DNA of 29,508 bases. Origin: Sphingomonadales bacterium (GTDB lineage Bacteria > Pseudomonadota > Alphaproteobacteria > Sphingomonadales > Sphingomonadaceae). Of the stretch, positions 16,143-23,960 are shown in pieces. Numbering within the stretch: position 1 is the first letter of the stretch; each line of letters opens with the position of its first letter. Both the position numbers and the translations under genes were made by a program. The stretch covers positions 1-29,508 of the forward strand of contig JAGXGT010000089.1 in the NCBI GenBank assembly GCA_024636595.1. The letters run 5' to 3'. The notes under the pieces were generated by a model. That model made no database searches. It worked only from the letters and a program-made list of their open reading frames with translations, and was not told the origin of the DNA.

Positions 16143-16607
16143 ATGTCCAATTCCAATGCACTTTTGGTGGCTTTGCGCCAGATTAACCGGGCGATCGATT
16201 TGCAGTCCAAAAAGCTCGAAAAAGAGACCGGACAGACCACGCCGCAACTGTTGCTGTTGAAGGCGCTGGAAACGGACGGCCGGGCGAAGCCCTCGGTCAT
16301 AGCAAAGTCGGTGCATCTGTCTCATGCCACGGTGACGTCGATTGTCGACCGGCTGGAAAAGTCCGGAATGGTGACGCGCGAAAAAAGCGCGGACGATCGT
16401 CGATCAGTGGAGATAGTTTTGACCGAAAAAGGGCGAGCTTGCATCCGCAGCGCCCCCGAATTGTTGCAGGAAGACTTTCTGGTTTCGTTTTCGCGATTGG
16501 AACCATGGGAGCAGAATCTGCTGATTTCCTCCGTCCAACGCATCGCGGTGATGATGGACGCCAACCGGCTCGATTCCGCGCCCATTCTCGAGGTTGGCGA
16601 AATCTAG
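16143..16607 (+). CDS. MarR-family regulator (EctR-like)
   Basis: 154 aa winged-helix protein. The N-terminus LRQINRAIDLQSKKLEKETG followed by TTPQLLLLKALE resembles EctR-type MarR proteins that govern compatible-solute genes. Recognition helix: SHATVTSIVDRLEKSGMVTR, and the wing DRRSVEIVLTEKG. I chose ATG 16143, where family homology begins; the frame is open 35 codons further up. The stop overlaps that of the convergent proB (shared CTAG). The proline-synthesis neighbours make an osmotic-stress role plausible, but no target is proven. Confidence 0.85.
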   Translation: MSNSNALLVALRQINRAIDLQSKKLEKETGQTTPQLLLLKALETDGRAKPSVIAKSVHLSHATVTSIVDRLEKSGMVTREKSADDRRSVEIVLTEKGRACIRSAPELLQEDFLVSFSRLEPWEQNLLISSVQRIAVMMDANRLDSAPILEVGEI

Positions 16608-17770
16608 CTCTTCGGTGCGACTTCGGTCATATCCTCATCTGCCGGCAAGTCCCAAGGCAGATGCCGGTCATCGAGCACGACCATGTTCTTGTCGGTAATC
16701 AGCGTGCCGCCGGTTTTATACCCCAATAGCTGCATCGCGGTCATCGTCGGGTTGCGAGCGAGAGCCATGGTTTCGTCCGACGAGAAATTCGTCAGGCCGC
16801 GGGCCAGCTCGGTTCCGGACTCTCCGTAAATATGAATCACATCGCCTTTGACATACGGCCCCTGGATCGAGCGTACATCTTCCCGGCCAATATGGCGCGG
16901 GCCGGATTTGAAAGCCTCTGCGGTCGTTTCGTCGACCACAATGCTTCCCGCCATCTGCAACCGGTCGGACAACCAGTTGGCCCAGGCGGATTCGGGTCGT
17001 TCATTGGCCAATATTTTTGTATGGCGCCGGTCGCCGTTCAACACCGAGGTCACCGGCTGTTCATATTCCCCGTGCGCGATCAGGGTCTCGCAGCCTGCAT
17101 TCTGCGCCATGTGCGCCGCTTGTATCTTGGTCAGCATGCCGCCGCTACCGAGGCTGCTCACACCCTCTGTTACCGCCAAATAGGGAGACACATCGCTGAG
17201 TTCCTCGACCAGTTTGGCATCCGGTTCGGACGGGTCCTTGTCAAACAGACCGTCAACCTGAGTCAGAATGACCAGCACATCTGCCTGCACCATCTGGGCA
17301 ATTTTCGCCGATAGCCGGTCATTGTCCCCGACCCGGATTTCTGCCGTGGTAATAGTGTCATTTTCATTGATGATCGGCATGATGTTGGCAACAAGCAGCC
17401 GATCGACTGTGTTTTTTGTATTCAGGAACCGCTTGCGGTCTTCCAGATCGCGAAGAGTCACCAGCACCTGTGCTATCTCAAAGCTATATTCATGGGCCAC
17501 CTGCTTATAGCCATTGAGCAGCAGCGGCATGCCGCAAGCGGCAGCAGCCTGCTTATCCCGCAGACCCGCGGTCTCCGGCCGCTCGCCGATCATGTTCAAA
17601 CCCAGCGCAACAGAGCCGGACGAGCATAAAATGACTTTCGCGCCGCCCTCGCGCAGCCGGGAGATGTCCTCCAGCAAATTATGCATGAACGCCCAGCGCG
17701 GCGTTAGCCGCTCTGCATTGGCAAGCAGGCTGGAGCCGACTTTTACCACAATCGTTTTGCCTTGTACCAT
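16604..17770 (-). CDS. proB: glutamate 5-kinase
   Basis: 388 aa. First enzyme of proline synthesis: phosphorylates glutamate to gamma-glutamyl phosphate. The amino acid kinase domain covers about 1-260 (TIVVKVGSSLL, CSSGSVALGL, IINENDTITTAEIRVGDNDR, GSGGMLTKIQAAHMA), and a C-terminal PUA domain about 280-365 (VRSIQGPYVKGDVIHIYG). Both the length and the PUA domain match the feedback-regulated ProB form. It stands divergent from proC rather than beside obg or proA, a less common setting, and may be an osmotically regulated copy. Confidence 0.93.
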   Translation of the reverse strand: MVQGKTIVVKVGSSLLANAERLTPRWAFMHNLLEDISRLREGGAKVILCSSGSVALGLNMIGERPETAGLRDKQAAAACGMPLLLNGYKQVAHEYSFEIAQVLVTLRDLEDRKRFLNTKNTVDRLLVANIMPIINENDTITTAEIRVGDNDRLSAKIAQMVQADVLVILTQVDGLFDKDPSEPDAKLVEELSDVSPYLAVTEGVSSLGSGGMLTKIQAAHMAQNAGCETLIAHGEYEQPVTSVLNGDRRHTKILANERPESAWANWLSDRLQMAGSIVVDETTAEAFKSGPRHIGREDVRSIQGPYVKGDVIHIYGESGTELARGLTNFSSDETMALARNPTMTAMQLLGYKTGGTLITDKNMVVLDDRHLPWDLPADEDMTEVAPKS

Positions 17771-17832
17771 TGGATGTGCTGCCCTTCTTAATAAGCTCTG
17801 GAGGTAGGGATGGAACCCACCCAGTGCAATAA

Positions 17833-17858
17833 TTTAGTGATCAAACTATATCATTTAA
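17833..17858. promoter_or_regulatory. imperfect inverted repeat in the proB-proC intergenic region, possible operator
   Basis: TTTAGTGAT (17833-17841) and ATCATTTAA (17850-17858) match in seven of nine positions as inverted arms, spaced by eight bases. It sits in the AT-rich gap between the divergent proB and proC starts. It could be a site for the nearby MarR protein; no independent evidence. Confidence 0.3.
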
Positions 17859-17885
17859 CCGGATCGCTTTAACAAATAGCATCTG

Positions 17886-17914
17886 TTGACATGCCTGTTT
17901 TGTATCCTAAGGAT
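17886..17914 (+). promoter_or_regulatory. putative proC promoter with consensus -35
   Basis: A perfect TTGACA at 17886-17891 is followed after 16-17 bases by a poor -10 (TAAGGA/AAGGAT). It is 39-67 bases upstream of the TTG start of proC. Tentative. Confidence 0.35.
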
Positions 17915-17952
17915 ATTGTAAAATCTGTTACTCCAAATAATAAGAGATAAAA

Positions 17953-18735
17953 TTGAAAAAAATATTGCTGCTGGGATGCGGAAACATGGGTGGCGCGCTG
18001 CTAAAAGCCTGGGCCGAGAACACCGATCATTCCTTCACCGTGGCGGATCCGGCCGACCCCGAACTGCCAAAAAACGTCAATCAGGTTCGCTCTGCCGAGG
18101 AGTTGGACGCAGATCTCTTTGACTATCTTATAGTCGCGCTGAAGCCGCAGCTGATTGACACTGTCTTGCCGGATTATTTACCGCATCTGGCCGCTGGCGG
18201 CGTGATCAGCTCGATCGCGGCCGGATATTCCGCCGAAAAGCTGGCAGCGCACGCGCCCGGTCGTTCGGTCATCCGCATCATGCCCAACCTACCTGCGTTT
18301 ATCCGCAAGGGCGTGAGCGGCCTCTATCCCCATGGCAATGTCACGCAGACCGCATCGGCCGATATCGAGGAACTGGCCTTGTGCTCGGGCGAAATCGTCT
18401 GGGTGGACAATGAAGACATGCTCGATCGCCTGACAGCGGTAGCGGGTAGCGGCCCGGGCTATGTGTTCGAAATCCTACGTACCTATGTTAAAGCCGCAGA
18501 GGCTCTGGGGTTTAGCGAGAAAGACGCAAAGACGCTGGTTCTGGGGACCGTCCAGGGTACGTTAGAAATGGCGATAGAGTCAGACCGGTCGCTAGAGGAA
18601 TTGCGCAACAACGTTACCAGCAAAGGCGGCACAACCGCAGCCGGCCTCGAAGCCTTGAATGGGTCCGGGGAATTTTCTGCCCTGATCCGCGATACGCTGC
18701 AGGCGGCCTATGAGCGCGCCGTCGAACTCCGATAG
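17953..18735 (+). CDS. proC: pyrroline-5-carboxylate reductase
   Basis: 260 aa, normal family length. Last enzyme of proline synthesis, reducing P5C with NAD(P)H. N-terminal Rossmann motif LLLGCGNMGGALL, the VALKPQ segment after strand 4, RIMPNLPAFIRKGVSGLYP, the conserved AVAGSGPGYVFEIL and the C-terminal NVTSKGGTTAAGLEAL. The start is TTG 17953, with AAGAG upstream; no better start is seen. Divergent from proB, so the two genes can be controlled from one 182-base region. Confidence 0.94.
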   Translation: MKKILLLGCGNMGGALLKAWAENTDHSFTVADPADPELPKNVNQVRSAEELDADLFDYLIVALKPQLIDTVLPDYLPHLAAGGVISSIAAGYSAEKLAAHAPGRSVIRIMPNLPAFIRKGVSGLYPHGNVTQTASADIEELALCSGEIVWVDNEDMLDRLTAVAGSGPGYVFEILRTYVKAAEALGFSEKDAKTLVLGTVQGTLEMAIESDRSLEELRNNVTSKGGTTAAGLEALNGSGEFSALIRDTLQAAYERAVELR

Positions 18736-18750
18736 CCAGAGCAATATCAC

Positions 18751-19077
18751 TCAGCCGCCAAACCCCGGTGCCCGGTAGATTTCGGTTCCGCGCCGGTAAA
18801 CGACCAGCTTCTTGAGCGTTACAGGATGGAAAAAGGCCTCGATCGCCTGCCCGCTTTCGGTTCTGGCGTAAACTTCGTAGCAATCGCCCTCAATCTGCAC
18901 CTTGAGCAGTTCCCAGCCCTCCATCCAGGCCTGTTTCTTGAGCTTCGAGACCGGTTTCCAATTTTTGGCGGGACCGGCGTTACATTTCACGTCGCCGTCG
19001 GCATAGGCGGGTTGCGAGAGCATCAGCGCTCCGATCCCTGCGACTGCAACGAGGTATTTCTGGGATATTCTAATCAT
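18751..19077 (-). CDS. small exported PepSY-like protein
   Basis: 108 aa. A signal peptide (MIRISQKYLVAVAGIGALML, cleavage likely after AYA) is followed by a PepSY-type domain: GWELLKVQIEGDCYEVYART, then GQAIEAFFHPVTLKKLV. PepSY domains accompany membrane reductases and siderophore-reduction proteins. I chose ATG 19077: GGAG lies eight bases upstream and it overlaps the stop of the reductase-like gene by four bases; the frame is open to 19182. Two Cys (in VKCNAG and GDCYEV) could form a disulfide. Last gene of the iron operon. Confidence 0.82.
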   Translation of the reverse strand: MIRISQKYLVAVAGIGALMLSQPAYADGDVKCNAGPAKNWKPVSKLKKQAWMEGWELLKVQIEGDCYEVYARTESGQAIEAFFHPVTLKKLVVYRRGTEIYRAPGFGG

Positions 19078-19664
19078 GCCATACTCCGTTGTCTTCGGTT
19101 TCGCCGACCGCGACCGATCAAGCGCAAAATCCAGGCTATCATAAGCGGGGCCAAATGAACCAGCGCTGGCTGCCAGGCCCAATCGAGCAAAACCCAGTGA
19201 ACCAGCCCTATGATCAGTGCCAGATAAACGAGGCGCTGAACCTTCTTCCAGTTCCTTCCAAGCCTTCGCATGGCAAGGTTGAAGCTGATCGCAGCGGGCG
19301 GAATCATCAGTGCGAGAGCAAGCCAGCCGGTCCAGATGCCGGGAAGGCCCAGTTCATCCAGCATCGCGGCAACGCTGCGCATGTCCAGGATATAGAAAGC
19401 CAGATGCAGCAGCGCGTAGCCGAAGGCCGCGACGCCAAGGTTGCGGCGGATCGCCAGCCAGGCCCGGAAAAAACGGTTGCTGCCAAAAAAATCGGAGAGG
19501 GGACCGGGGAGCATCGCGAGGATCATCAGGCGGATCGACATTTCTCCGCTGGGATGGAGCATATCCATTGCCAGGACCTCGCCCTGCGAGAATGACCACA
19601 GCATCCACAGGCCGGGGACAGCCAGCAGCATCCACGCCAGTGCTTTCACGACCGCCGGATTCAC
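19074..19664 (-). CDS. ferric reductase-like transmembrane protein
   Basis: 196 aa with about six hydrophobic segments, resembling the MsrQ/YedZ ferric-reductase-like transmembrane family of heme b proteins. Features seen: WLAIRRNLGVAAFGYALLHL (possible heme His in the third segment), RRLGRNWKKVQRLVYL and IIGLVHWVLLDWAW (second possible heme His). No flavin or NAD domain is attached, so an external electron donor is needed. No msrP gene is adjacent; instead it is coupled by 4-base overlaps to piuC upstream and the PepSY-like gene downstream, which points to iron reduction. Confidence 0.82.
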   Translation of the reverse strand: MNPAVVKALAWMLLAVPGLWMLWSFSQGEVLAMDMLHPSGEMSIRLMILAMLPGPLSDFFGSNRFFRAWLAIRRNLGVAAFGYALLHLAFYILDMRSVAAMLDELGLPGIWTGWLALALMIPPAAISFNLAMRRLGRNWKKVQRLVYLALIIGLVHWVLLDWAWQPALVHLAPLMIAWILRLIGRGRRNRRQRSMA

Positions 19665-20344
19665 ACCGATGCCCAGCGCCGCAGCATATTGTGATAGACA
19701 TGAATCAGCCGGTCGATGTCGGGATCGTCATCGGGACGGTCAGGCGTCAACGCCTGGATCGACTGGTCCAGATCAAACAGCATTTCGCGGGCCGACGCAT
19801 CTGCAACCGCGCTCTGTATCCAGGTGATCGCGCAAATCCGTTTTCCGCGCGTGACCGGGGTGACCTGATGCAGGCTGGCCGAGGGGTATAATATCATGTC
19901 ACCGGCGGCCAGTTTGACCGGCTGCGCGCCGTAGCGCTCTTCTATCACCAGTTCCCCGCCATCATAATCCTCTGGATTGGAAAGGAACAGCGTCGCTGAA
20001 AGATCGCTGCGGATCGTCATATTCGCCTCAGGAAGACGCATCAGCGCGGCATCGCTATGGGTGCCATAATGGCCGCCATTTTGATACAGATTGAAAATCG
20101 GAGGCCAGATTTTTTCGGCCAGAGAGGCGGAAACGAAAAGGGGGTCATTTCCCAATTTGCGCAGGATGATATTGCCCAGCTCGACCGCGAGAGGATTCTG
20201 ACGCCCGAGCTGCAAATTCTGCTTCACCTTCACCGAACGCGTGCCGGCTGACTCGGCGCCATCCGTCCATTCTGCTGCTTCCAGCTTCTGTCGGAAATTC
20301 AGAACCTGTTCGTCATCCAGGATATTTTCAATGATTGTCAGCAT
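19661..20344 (-). CDS. piuC: Fe(II)/2-oxoglutarate-dependent dioxygenase, PiuC/YbiX family
   Basis: 227 aa PKHD-type hydroxylase with a jelly-roll fold. The iron ligands are visible as HSD in GGHYGTHSDAALM and the distal His in SASLHQVTPV, followed by RGKRICAITW with the 2-oxoglutarate-binding Arg. PiuC/YbiX genes accompany Fiu/PiuA-type catecholate receptors, as here. I chose ATG 20344, where homology (MLTIIENILDDEQVL) begins; the frame is open to a TTG at 20368. It follows the receptor gene after a terminator hairpin. The substrate is not established; a siderophore or catechol modification is often proposed. Confidence 0.9.
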   Translation of the reverse strand: MLTIIENILDDEQVLNFRQKLEAAEWTDGAESAGTRSVKVKQNLQLGRQNPLAVELGNIILRKLGNDPLFVSASLAEKIWPPIFNLYQNGGHYGTHSDAALMRLPEANMTIRSDLSATLFLSNPEDYDGGELVIEERYGAQPVKLAAGDMILYPSASLHQVTPVTRGKRICAITWIQSAVADASAREMLFDLDQSIQALTPDRPDDDPDIDRLIHVYHNMLRRWASV

Positions 20345-20366
20345 GGAATCAGCCGCTTGTTGGATC

Positions 20367-20396
20367 AAAAAAAGGGGGCGACGAATCGTCGCCCCC
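20367..20396 (-). terminator. rho-independent terminator after the TonB receptor gene
   Basis: On the minus strand GGGGGCGACG pairs with CGTCGCCCCC around a three-base loop, followed by seven T (20373-20367). It is a textbook intrinsic terminator lying ten bases past the receptor stop and only 23 bases before the piuC start. Confidence 0.92.
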
Positions 20397-20405
20397 TGTT
20401 TCGTA

Positions 20406-22769
20406 TCAGAAACGCCCGGTCAGCGTTAGCGTGGCGCGGCGTTCATCACCCTTGTAGAGGAAGTGACCGCTGCGATAACCAGCGAGATAATAATCCTCGT
20501 TGCTGACGTTGGTCAGGTTCACACGAGCCGCAAGATGTTCGTTGACCTTGTAGCTGGCGAAGGCGTCAAAGGTCCAGTAATCCGGGATCCGGTAAGTATA
20601 GACTTCCAATGCCGAGTCATAGCCAGCCGCATCGTCCGGCTGCCCGGTAAACATTTCCCCCTTGTAGGTCGCCGTTCCACCAAAGGCGAAAGCCTCTGTC
20701 GCCTGATAGCGCAATTGGGCCGATGCCTGGGTGTTGGAGAAGTTGCTCAGGCGACGACCAATTTTGTCGGCACTATTGGAACCGGTGATTTCGGAATCCA
20801 TGAAGGTGACCGACGCCTGGCCGGAGAGTTTCGGCGTGATATTGCCGACCAGTCCCAGCTCGATACCGCGCACCCGGTTTTCGCCGGTGTTCAGGCTGCC
20901 GCCTGCTTCATAGCCGGTCCCGGCGGATTCGAAGACGTCGCTCTTAGTGATCTGGAAGACCGCAGCGGTCAGCAGCAGCTTGTCATCGAACAGATCGGCC
21001 TTCACGCCCGCTTCATAGCTGGTCGAGCTTTCGGAACGACCGTCGCCGATATCGGTGCCGTTATCAACGCAGATGCCGCCATAACCGCAATTGCCGCCGA
21101 GATCGGATTCCCCGCCATTGATGTTTTTCGCGGTGCCCCAGTTGAAATAGACGTAGACTTCTTCGAGCGGCTTGATGCCGATGCCTGCATGGCCGTTCCA
21201 CAACGTGTCCTTGTAGCGATAGTCGGTCACCGTGCCGCGGCTGTCGACCGTGTTGCGGTAGTTGAACGCATCGACCCGCACGCCGCCATGGACGGACAGC
21301 CAGGGATTGATGTCGACCGTATCCATAAGATAGACGGACATCGTTTCCACCTGCCACGCGCTGTCAACGCTACCGAAGGCAATATCGCGTTGCAAAATAT
21401 TGTGGAGGTCGTTGGCAATCACATTGCGGTTTTCATCGGTGATGCAATAGGACGGGCTGGGACCGCCGCGACCGTCTGTGACGCAGTTGGTCGCTCCATT
21501 GGTGGTCAGGTCATAGGTGCCGTTGGCAACCTTGAGATTGGAATATTCGGTACCGGCAACGATATTGTGGCCGATCGAGCCAGTGACAAACTCACCGAGG
21601 ATGTTGAACTGGTTGACGAAATATTCGACGTCCTGATTGCCCTGGTGCGTGCTCAGGGTCACCGGCGCGAACGTATCGGTCGCCGGATCATAGGCGCCGC
21701 CGCGTAGCCCAGTCAGGACATAGCCGTTCGAAGTTTCGCCATAGCGGGTCGAATTGACGATGGTGAAACCGTCAAACGGGGTGATGAAAATGCGTCCGGT
21801 AAAGGTATCGACGTTGGTGTTGAGAAAGTCTTCCGACTGGGTGTAATTGGGGGCATCGTCCCAGGGACCATAGACCGTCACGTCGCCCGGGCCCGTGCCC
21901 GTTGGCCGTGGTACATAGCTGCCCAGATCCGGCTTGTCATCGGCTTCCAGATGATAGTAATCGAGCAACACTCGAATCGTGTCATTCAGCTTGAAACTGC
22001 CAGAAATCGCTGCGCCAATGCGCTCCCGATCCGAGAAGTTGCGGTTCGGCGCTTCATCATAGCCATAGAGGAGGTTGGCGCGGACCGCGATATTGTCGTT
22101 CAGGGCCCAGTTGCTGTCGAGCGTCACGCGATAATAATCATCGGTGCCGATGCCCGCGTCAATCCGGTTGAAATTATAGTCGGTGCTCGCCTGCTTGGTG
22201 ATCGAGTTGACCGCGCCGCCGGTGGAGCCGCGGCCAGCAAAGGAGGAGCTTGGCCCCTTGGTGATTTCGATCTGTTCGACGGCAAAGGTTTCGCGGGTGG
22301 TCATGCCGGGGTCGCGGAGACCATCGACAAACACATCGCTACGCGCTTCATGGCCGCGAATGATATAGCGGTCGCCAAAAGCATTGCCGTTTTCGCCGGT
22401 ACCGACGGTCACACCGGGCTGGTTGTCCAGAACGTCGCGCAAATTGGTTGCGCCCTGCTCTTCGAGCTGGGTTTCGGTGAGTATGGTGATCGTCGCCGGT
22501 GTCTCCGACAACGGTTTTACGCGGCGCAAGTCACCGGAAACGCGTGCCTTATAAGGCACGCCTTTTTGCGTGTACGGGTTCACATCAGCCGCATTATCTT
22601 CGATCTGCAATGTTTCCAGTTCGACCTCTTCGGGCTCTGCATCCTGTGCAAAGGCTGGGGTGTGGACGAGCGCTGTAGTCAAACCCAATGCAACAAATGC
22701 ACTACGTTTGCCGAGGCTGGAGAAGCGCAGGCTTGCTGGTTTCGAGATCGGCGATTGATTTGTGCTCAT
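20406..22769 (-). CDS. fiu: TonB-dependent catecholate siderophore receptor (Fiu/PiuA-like)
   Basis: 787 aa outer membrane receptor. A signal peptide ends about residue 41 (TPAFA|QDA), a TonB-box-like segment follows (EVELETLQI), and the plug domain contains LRDVLDNQPGVTVGTGENGN, DRYIIRGHEARSDVFVDGLR and VEQIEITKGPSSSFAGRGST. A 22-strand barrel ends with the C-terminal aromatic residue (LTLTGRF). The FxxGRGSTGG pattern is typical of the Fiu/catecholate group. AAGGAAAA precedes ATG 22769, and only 18 bases separate it from the tonB stop, so it is cotranscribed with exbBD-tonB. The exact siderophore is unknown. Confidence 0.92.
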   Translation of the reverse strand: MSTNQSPISKPASLRFSSLGKRSAFVALGLTTALVHTPAFAQDAEPEEVELETLQIEDNAADVNPYTQKGVPYKARVSGDLRRVKPLSETPATITILTETQLEEQGATNLRDVLDNQPGVTVGTGENGNAFGDRYIIRGHEARSDVFVDGLRDPGMTTRETFAVEQIEITKGPSSSFAGRGSTGGAVNSITKQASTDYNFNRIDAGIGTDDYYRVTLDSNWALNDNIAVRANLLYGYDEAPNRNFSDRERIGAAISGSFKLNDTIRVLLDYYHLEADDKPDLGSYVPRPTGTGPGDVTVYGPWDDAPNYTQSEDFLNTNVDTFTGRIFITPFDGFTIVNSTRYGETSNGYVLTGLRGGAYDPATDTFAPVTLSTHQGNQDVEYFVNQFNILGEFVTGSIGHNIVAGTEYSNLKVANGTYDLTTNGATNCVTDGRGGPSPSYCITDENRNVIANDLHNILQRDIAFGSVDSAWQVETMSVYLMDTVDINPWLSVHGGVRVDAFNYRNTVDSRGTVTDYRYKDTLWNGHAGIGIKPLEEVYVYFNWGTAKNINGGESDLGGNCGYGGICVDNGTDIGDGRSESSTSYEAGVKADLFDDKLLLTAAVFQITKSDVFESAGTGYEAGGSLNTGENRVRGIELGLVGNITPKLSGQASVTFMDSEITGSNSADKIGRRLSNFSNTQASAQLRYQATEAFAFGGTATYKGEMFTGQPDDAAGYDSALEVYTYRIPDYWTFDAFASYKVNEHLAARVNLTNVSNEDYYLAGYRSGHFLYKGDERRATLTLTGRF

Positions 22770-22787
22770 CGTGAATTTTCCTTTTTT

Positions 22788-23534
22788 TCAACGAGTTCTG
22801 AGTGAATAATCTATGGGTAGCGAGATCGTGACTTTGTCCTGCGCCATTGATGCAGGCATCGATGGTAGCGGCGCGACGCGTTGCATCAGCGCCAGGGTGG
22901 CCTGGTCGAGGATGGCGTGGCCGCTGGAACCGGTGATTGAGACATTGGATATGTTGCCGCTGCGATCGACCGTGAAGCGGACCTTGACCACGCCCTGCTC
23001 GCGGGCCTTGCGCGCTTCCGTCGGATATTTTTTCCGCTGGTTGAGATGCGCGCTGACCATCGCGTAATAGTTGACCTGTTCCTTCTTCGCCTTTGCGCTA
23101 TTGCCGGCGCTGTTACTGGGTACAGAGCTTGTTGCCGCGGTCGGCGCTGGCTCTGTCCTGCTCGGAGCAGGTGCTGTGACCGGAGTAGGACTGGCCTGAG
23201 GCGTCGGGGTCGCCAGTGAGAGCGTGCGCTTCGGCTCGGGGGGCAGCAGGACCGCATCGTCCGGCAATGGCGCACGTATGGTCGGCACGTTGAACGGCAG
23301 CGCCTGTTGCGGCGGGATATATTCCGGCTGCGATGCGGGCACAGGCTCAGAAACGGCCTTGCTCGCGCTCACAGGGGGAAGCTCCACCAAAACCACCGGT
23401 TCAGGGATCAGGGGTTCGTTTGGAGACTTCCACGCTGTAGCAGCCAAGCCGAGAACGGCATGCGCTGCGACAGCAATGGCTGCGGCGGACACCCAGCGAC
23501 GTTTTTCGTCAGACCTGAGCATTGCGTCGCTCAT
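22788..23534 (-). CDS. tonB: TonB energy transducer
   Basis: 248 aa. An N-terminal transmembrane anchor with a His in it (AAAIAVAAHAVLGLAATAW), a long Pro-rich periplasmic linker (about residues 40-150) and a C-terminal TonB domain (YPTEARKAREQGVVKVRFTV, RSGNISNVSITGSSGHAILD). It transmits proton-motive energy to the receptor encoded next. Its ATG overlaps the exbD stop by four bases. Confidence 0.92.
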   Translation of the reverse strand: MSDAMLRSDEKRRWVSAAAIAVAAHAVLGLAATAWKSPNEPLIPEPVVLVELPPVSASKAVSEPVPASQPEYIPPQQALPFNVPTIRAPLPDDAVLLPPEPKRTLSLATPTPQASPTPVTAPAPSRTEPAPTAATSSVPSNSAGNSAKAKKEQVNYYAMVSAHLNQRKKYPTEARKAREQGVVKVRFTVDRSGNISNVSITGSSGHAILDQATLALMQRVAPLPSMPASMAQDKVTISLPIDYSLRTR

Positions 23535-23956
23535 TTTACCGATCCGGATTCCGCGCCGACCAAAGCGACATGGAGATAGCCGGCCGAGCGCAGTTCGTTC
23601 ATCGCGCCCATGATCGTGTCATAGGTGATTGTTTTGTCTGCTCGCAAAAAGATGCGCTGCTCTCGGTCGGACCGGGTGGCGGACTCGATCGCCGATCGCA
23701 GGCCGGTTTGCGGCACCGCGGTTTCGTTGACCAAAAGTTTACCGTCGGCCTGGATCGACAGGAACACCGGCTTGTTCGGTTTCGGCGCAGCGGCTGCTGT
23801 GGAAACCGGCAGATCAACCTTGACATCAACCGTTGCCAGCGGCGCAGCGACCATGAAAATAATCAGCAACACCAGCATAACGTCAATGAACGGCGTAACA
23901 TTGATCTCGTGATTGACCGGCAGGTCATCGCTGTTGTCGGAAAGCCGGATCGACAT
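23531..23956 (-). CDS. exbD: biopolymer transport protein ExbD
   Basis: 141 aa. One N-terminal transmembrane helix with the essential Asp in INVTPFIDVMLVLLIIFMV, then a periplasmic domain (VFLSIQADGKLLVNETAV). With ExbB it forms the proton channel that drives TonB. The start lies four bases after the exbB stop, with a ribosome site (AAAGG) inside exbB. Confidence 0.93.
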   Translation of the reverse strand: MSIRLSDNSDDLPVNHEINVTPFIDVMLVLLIIFMVAAPLATVDVKVDLPVSTAAAAPKPNKPVFLSIQADGKLLVNETAVPQTGLRSAIESATRSDREQRIFLRADKTITYDTIMGAMNELRSAGYLHVALVGAESGSVK

Positions 23957-23960
23957 CGTC

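Noticed and set aside
20463..21707. 414-codon open frame on the plus strand across the TonB receptor
   Set aside because: Antisense shadow of the Fiu-like receptor; composition is biased and no domain is recognisable.
21951..22805. 284-codon open frame on the plus strand across the receptor N-terminus
   Set aside because: Shadow of the receptor plug domain, with no ribosome site or recognisable motifs.
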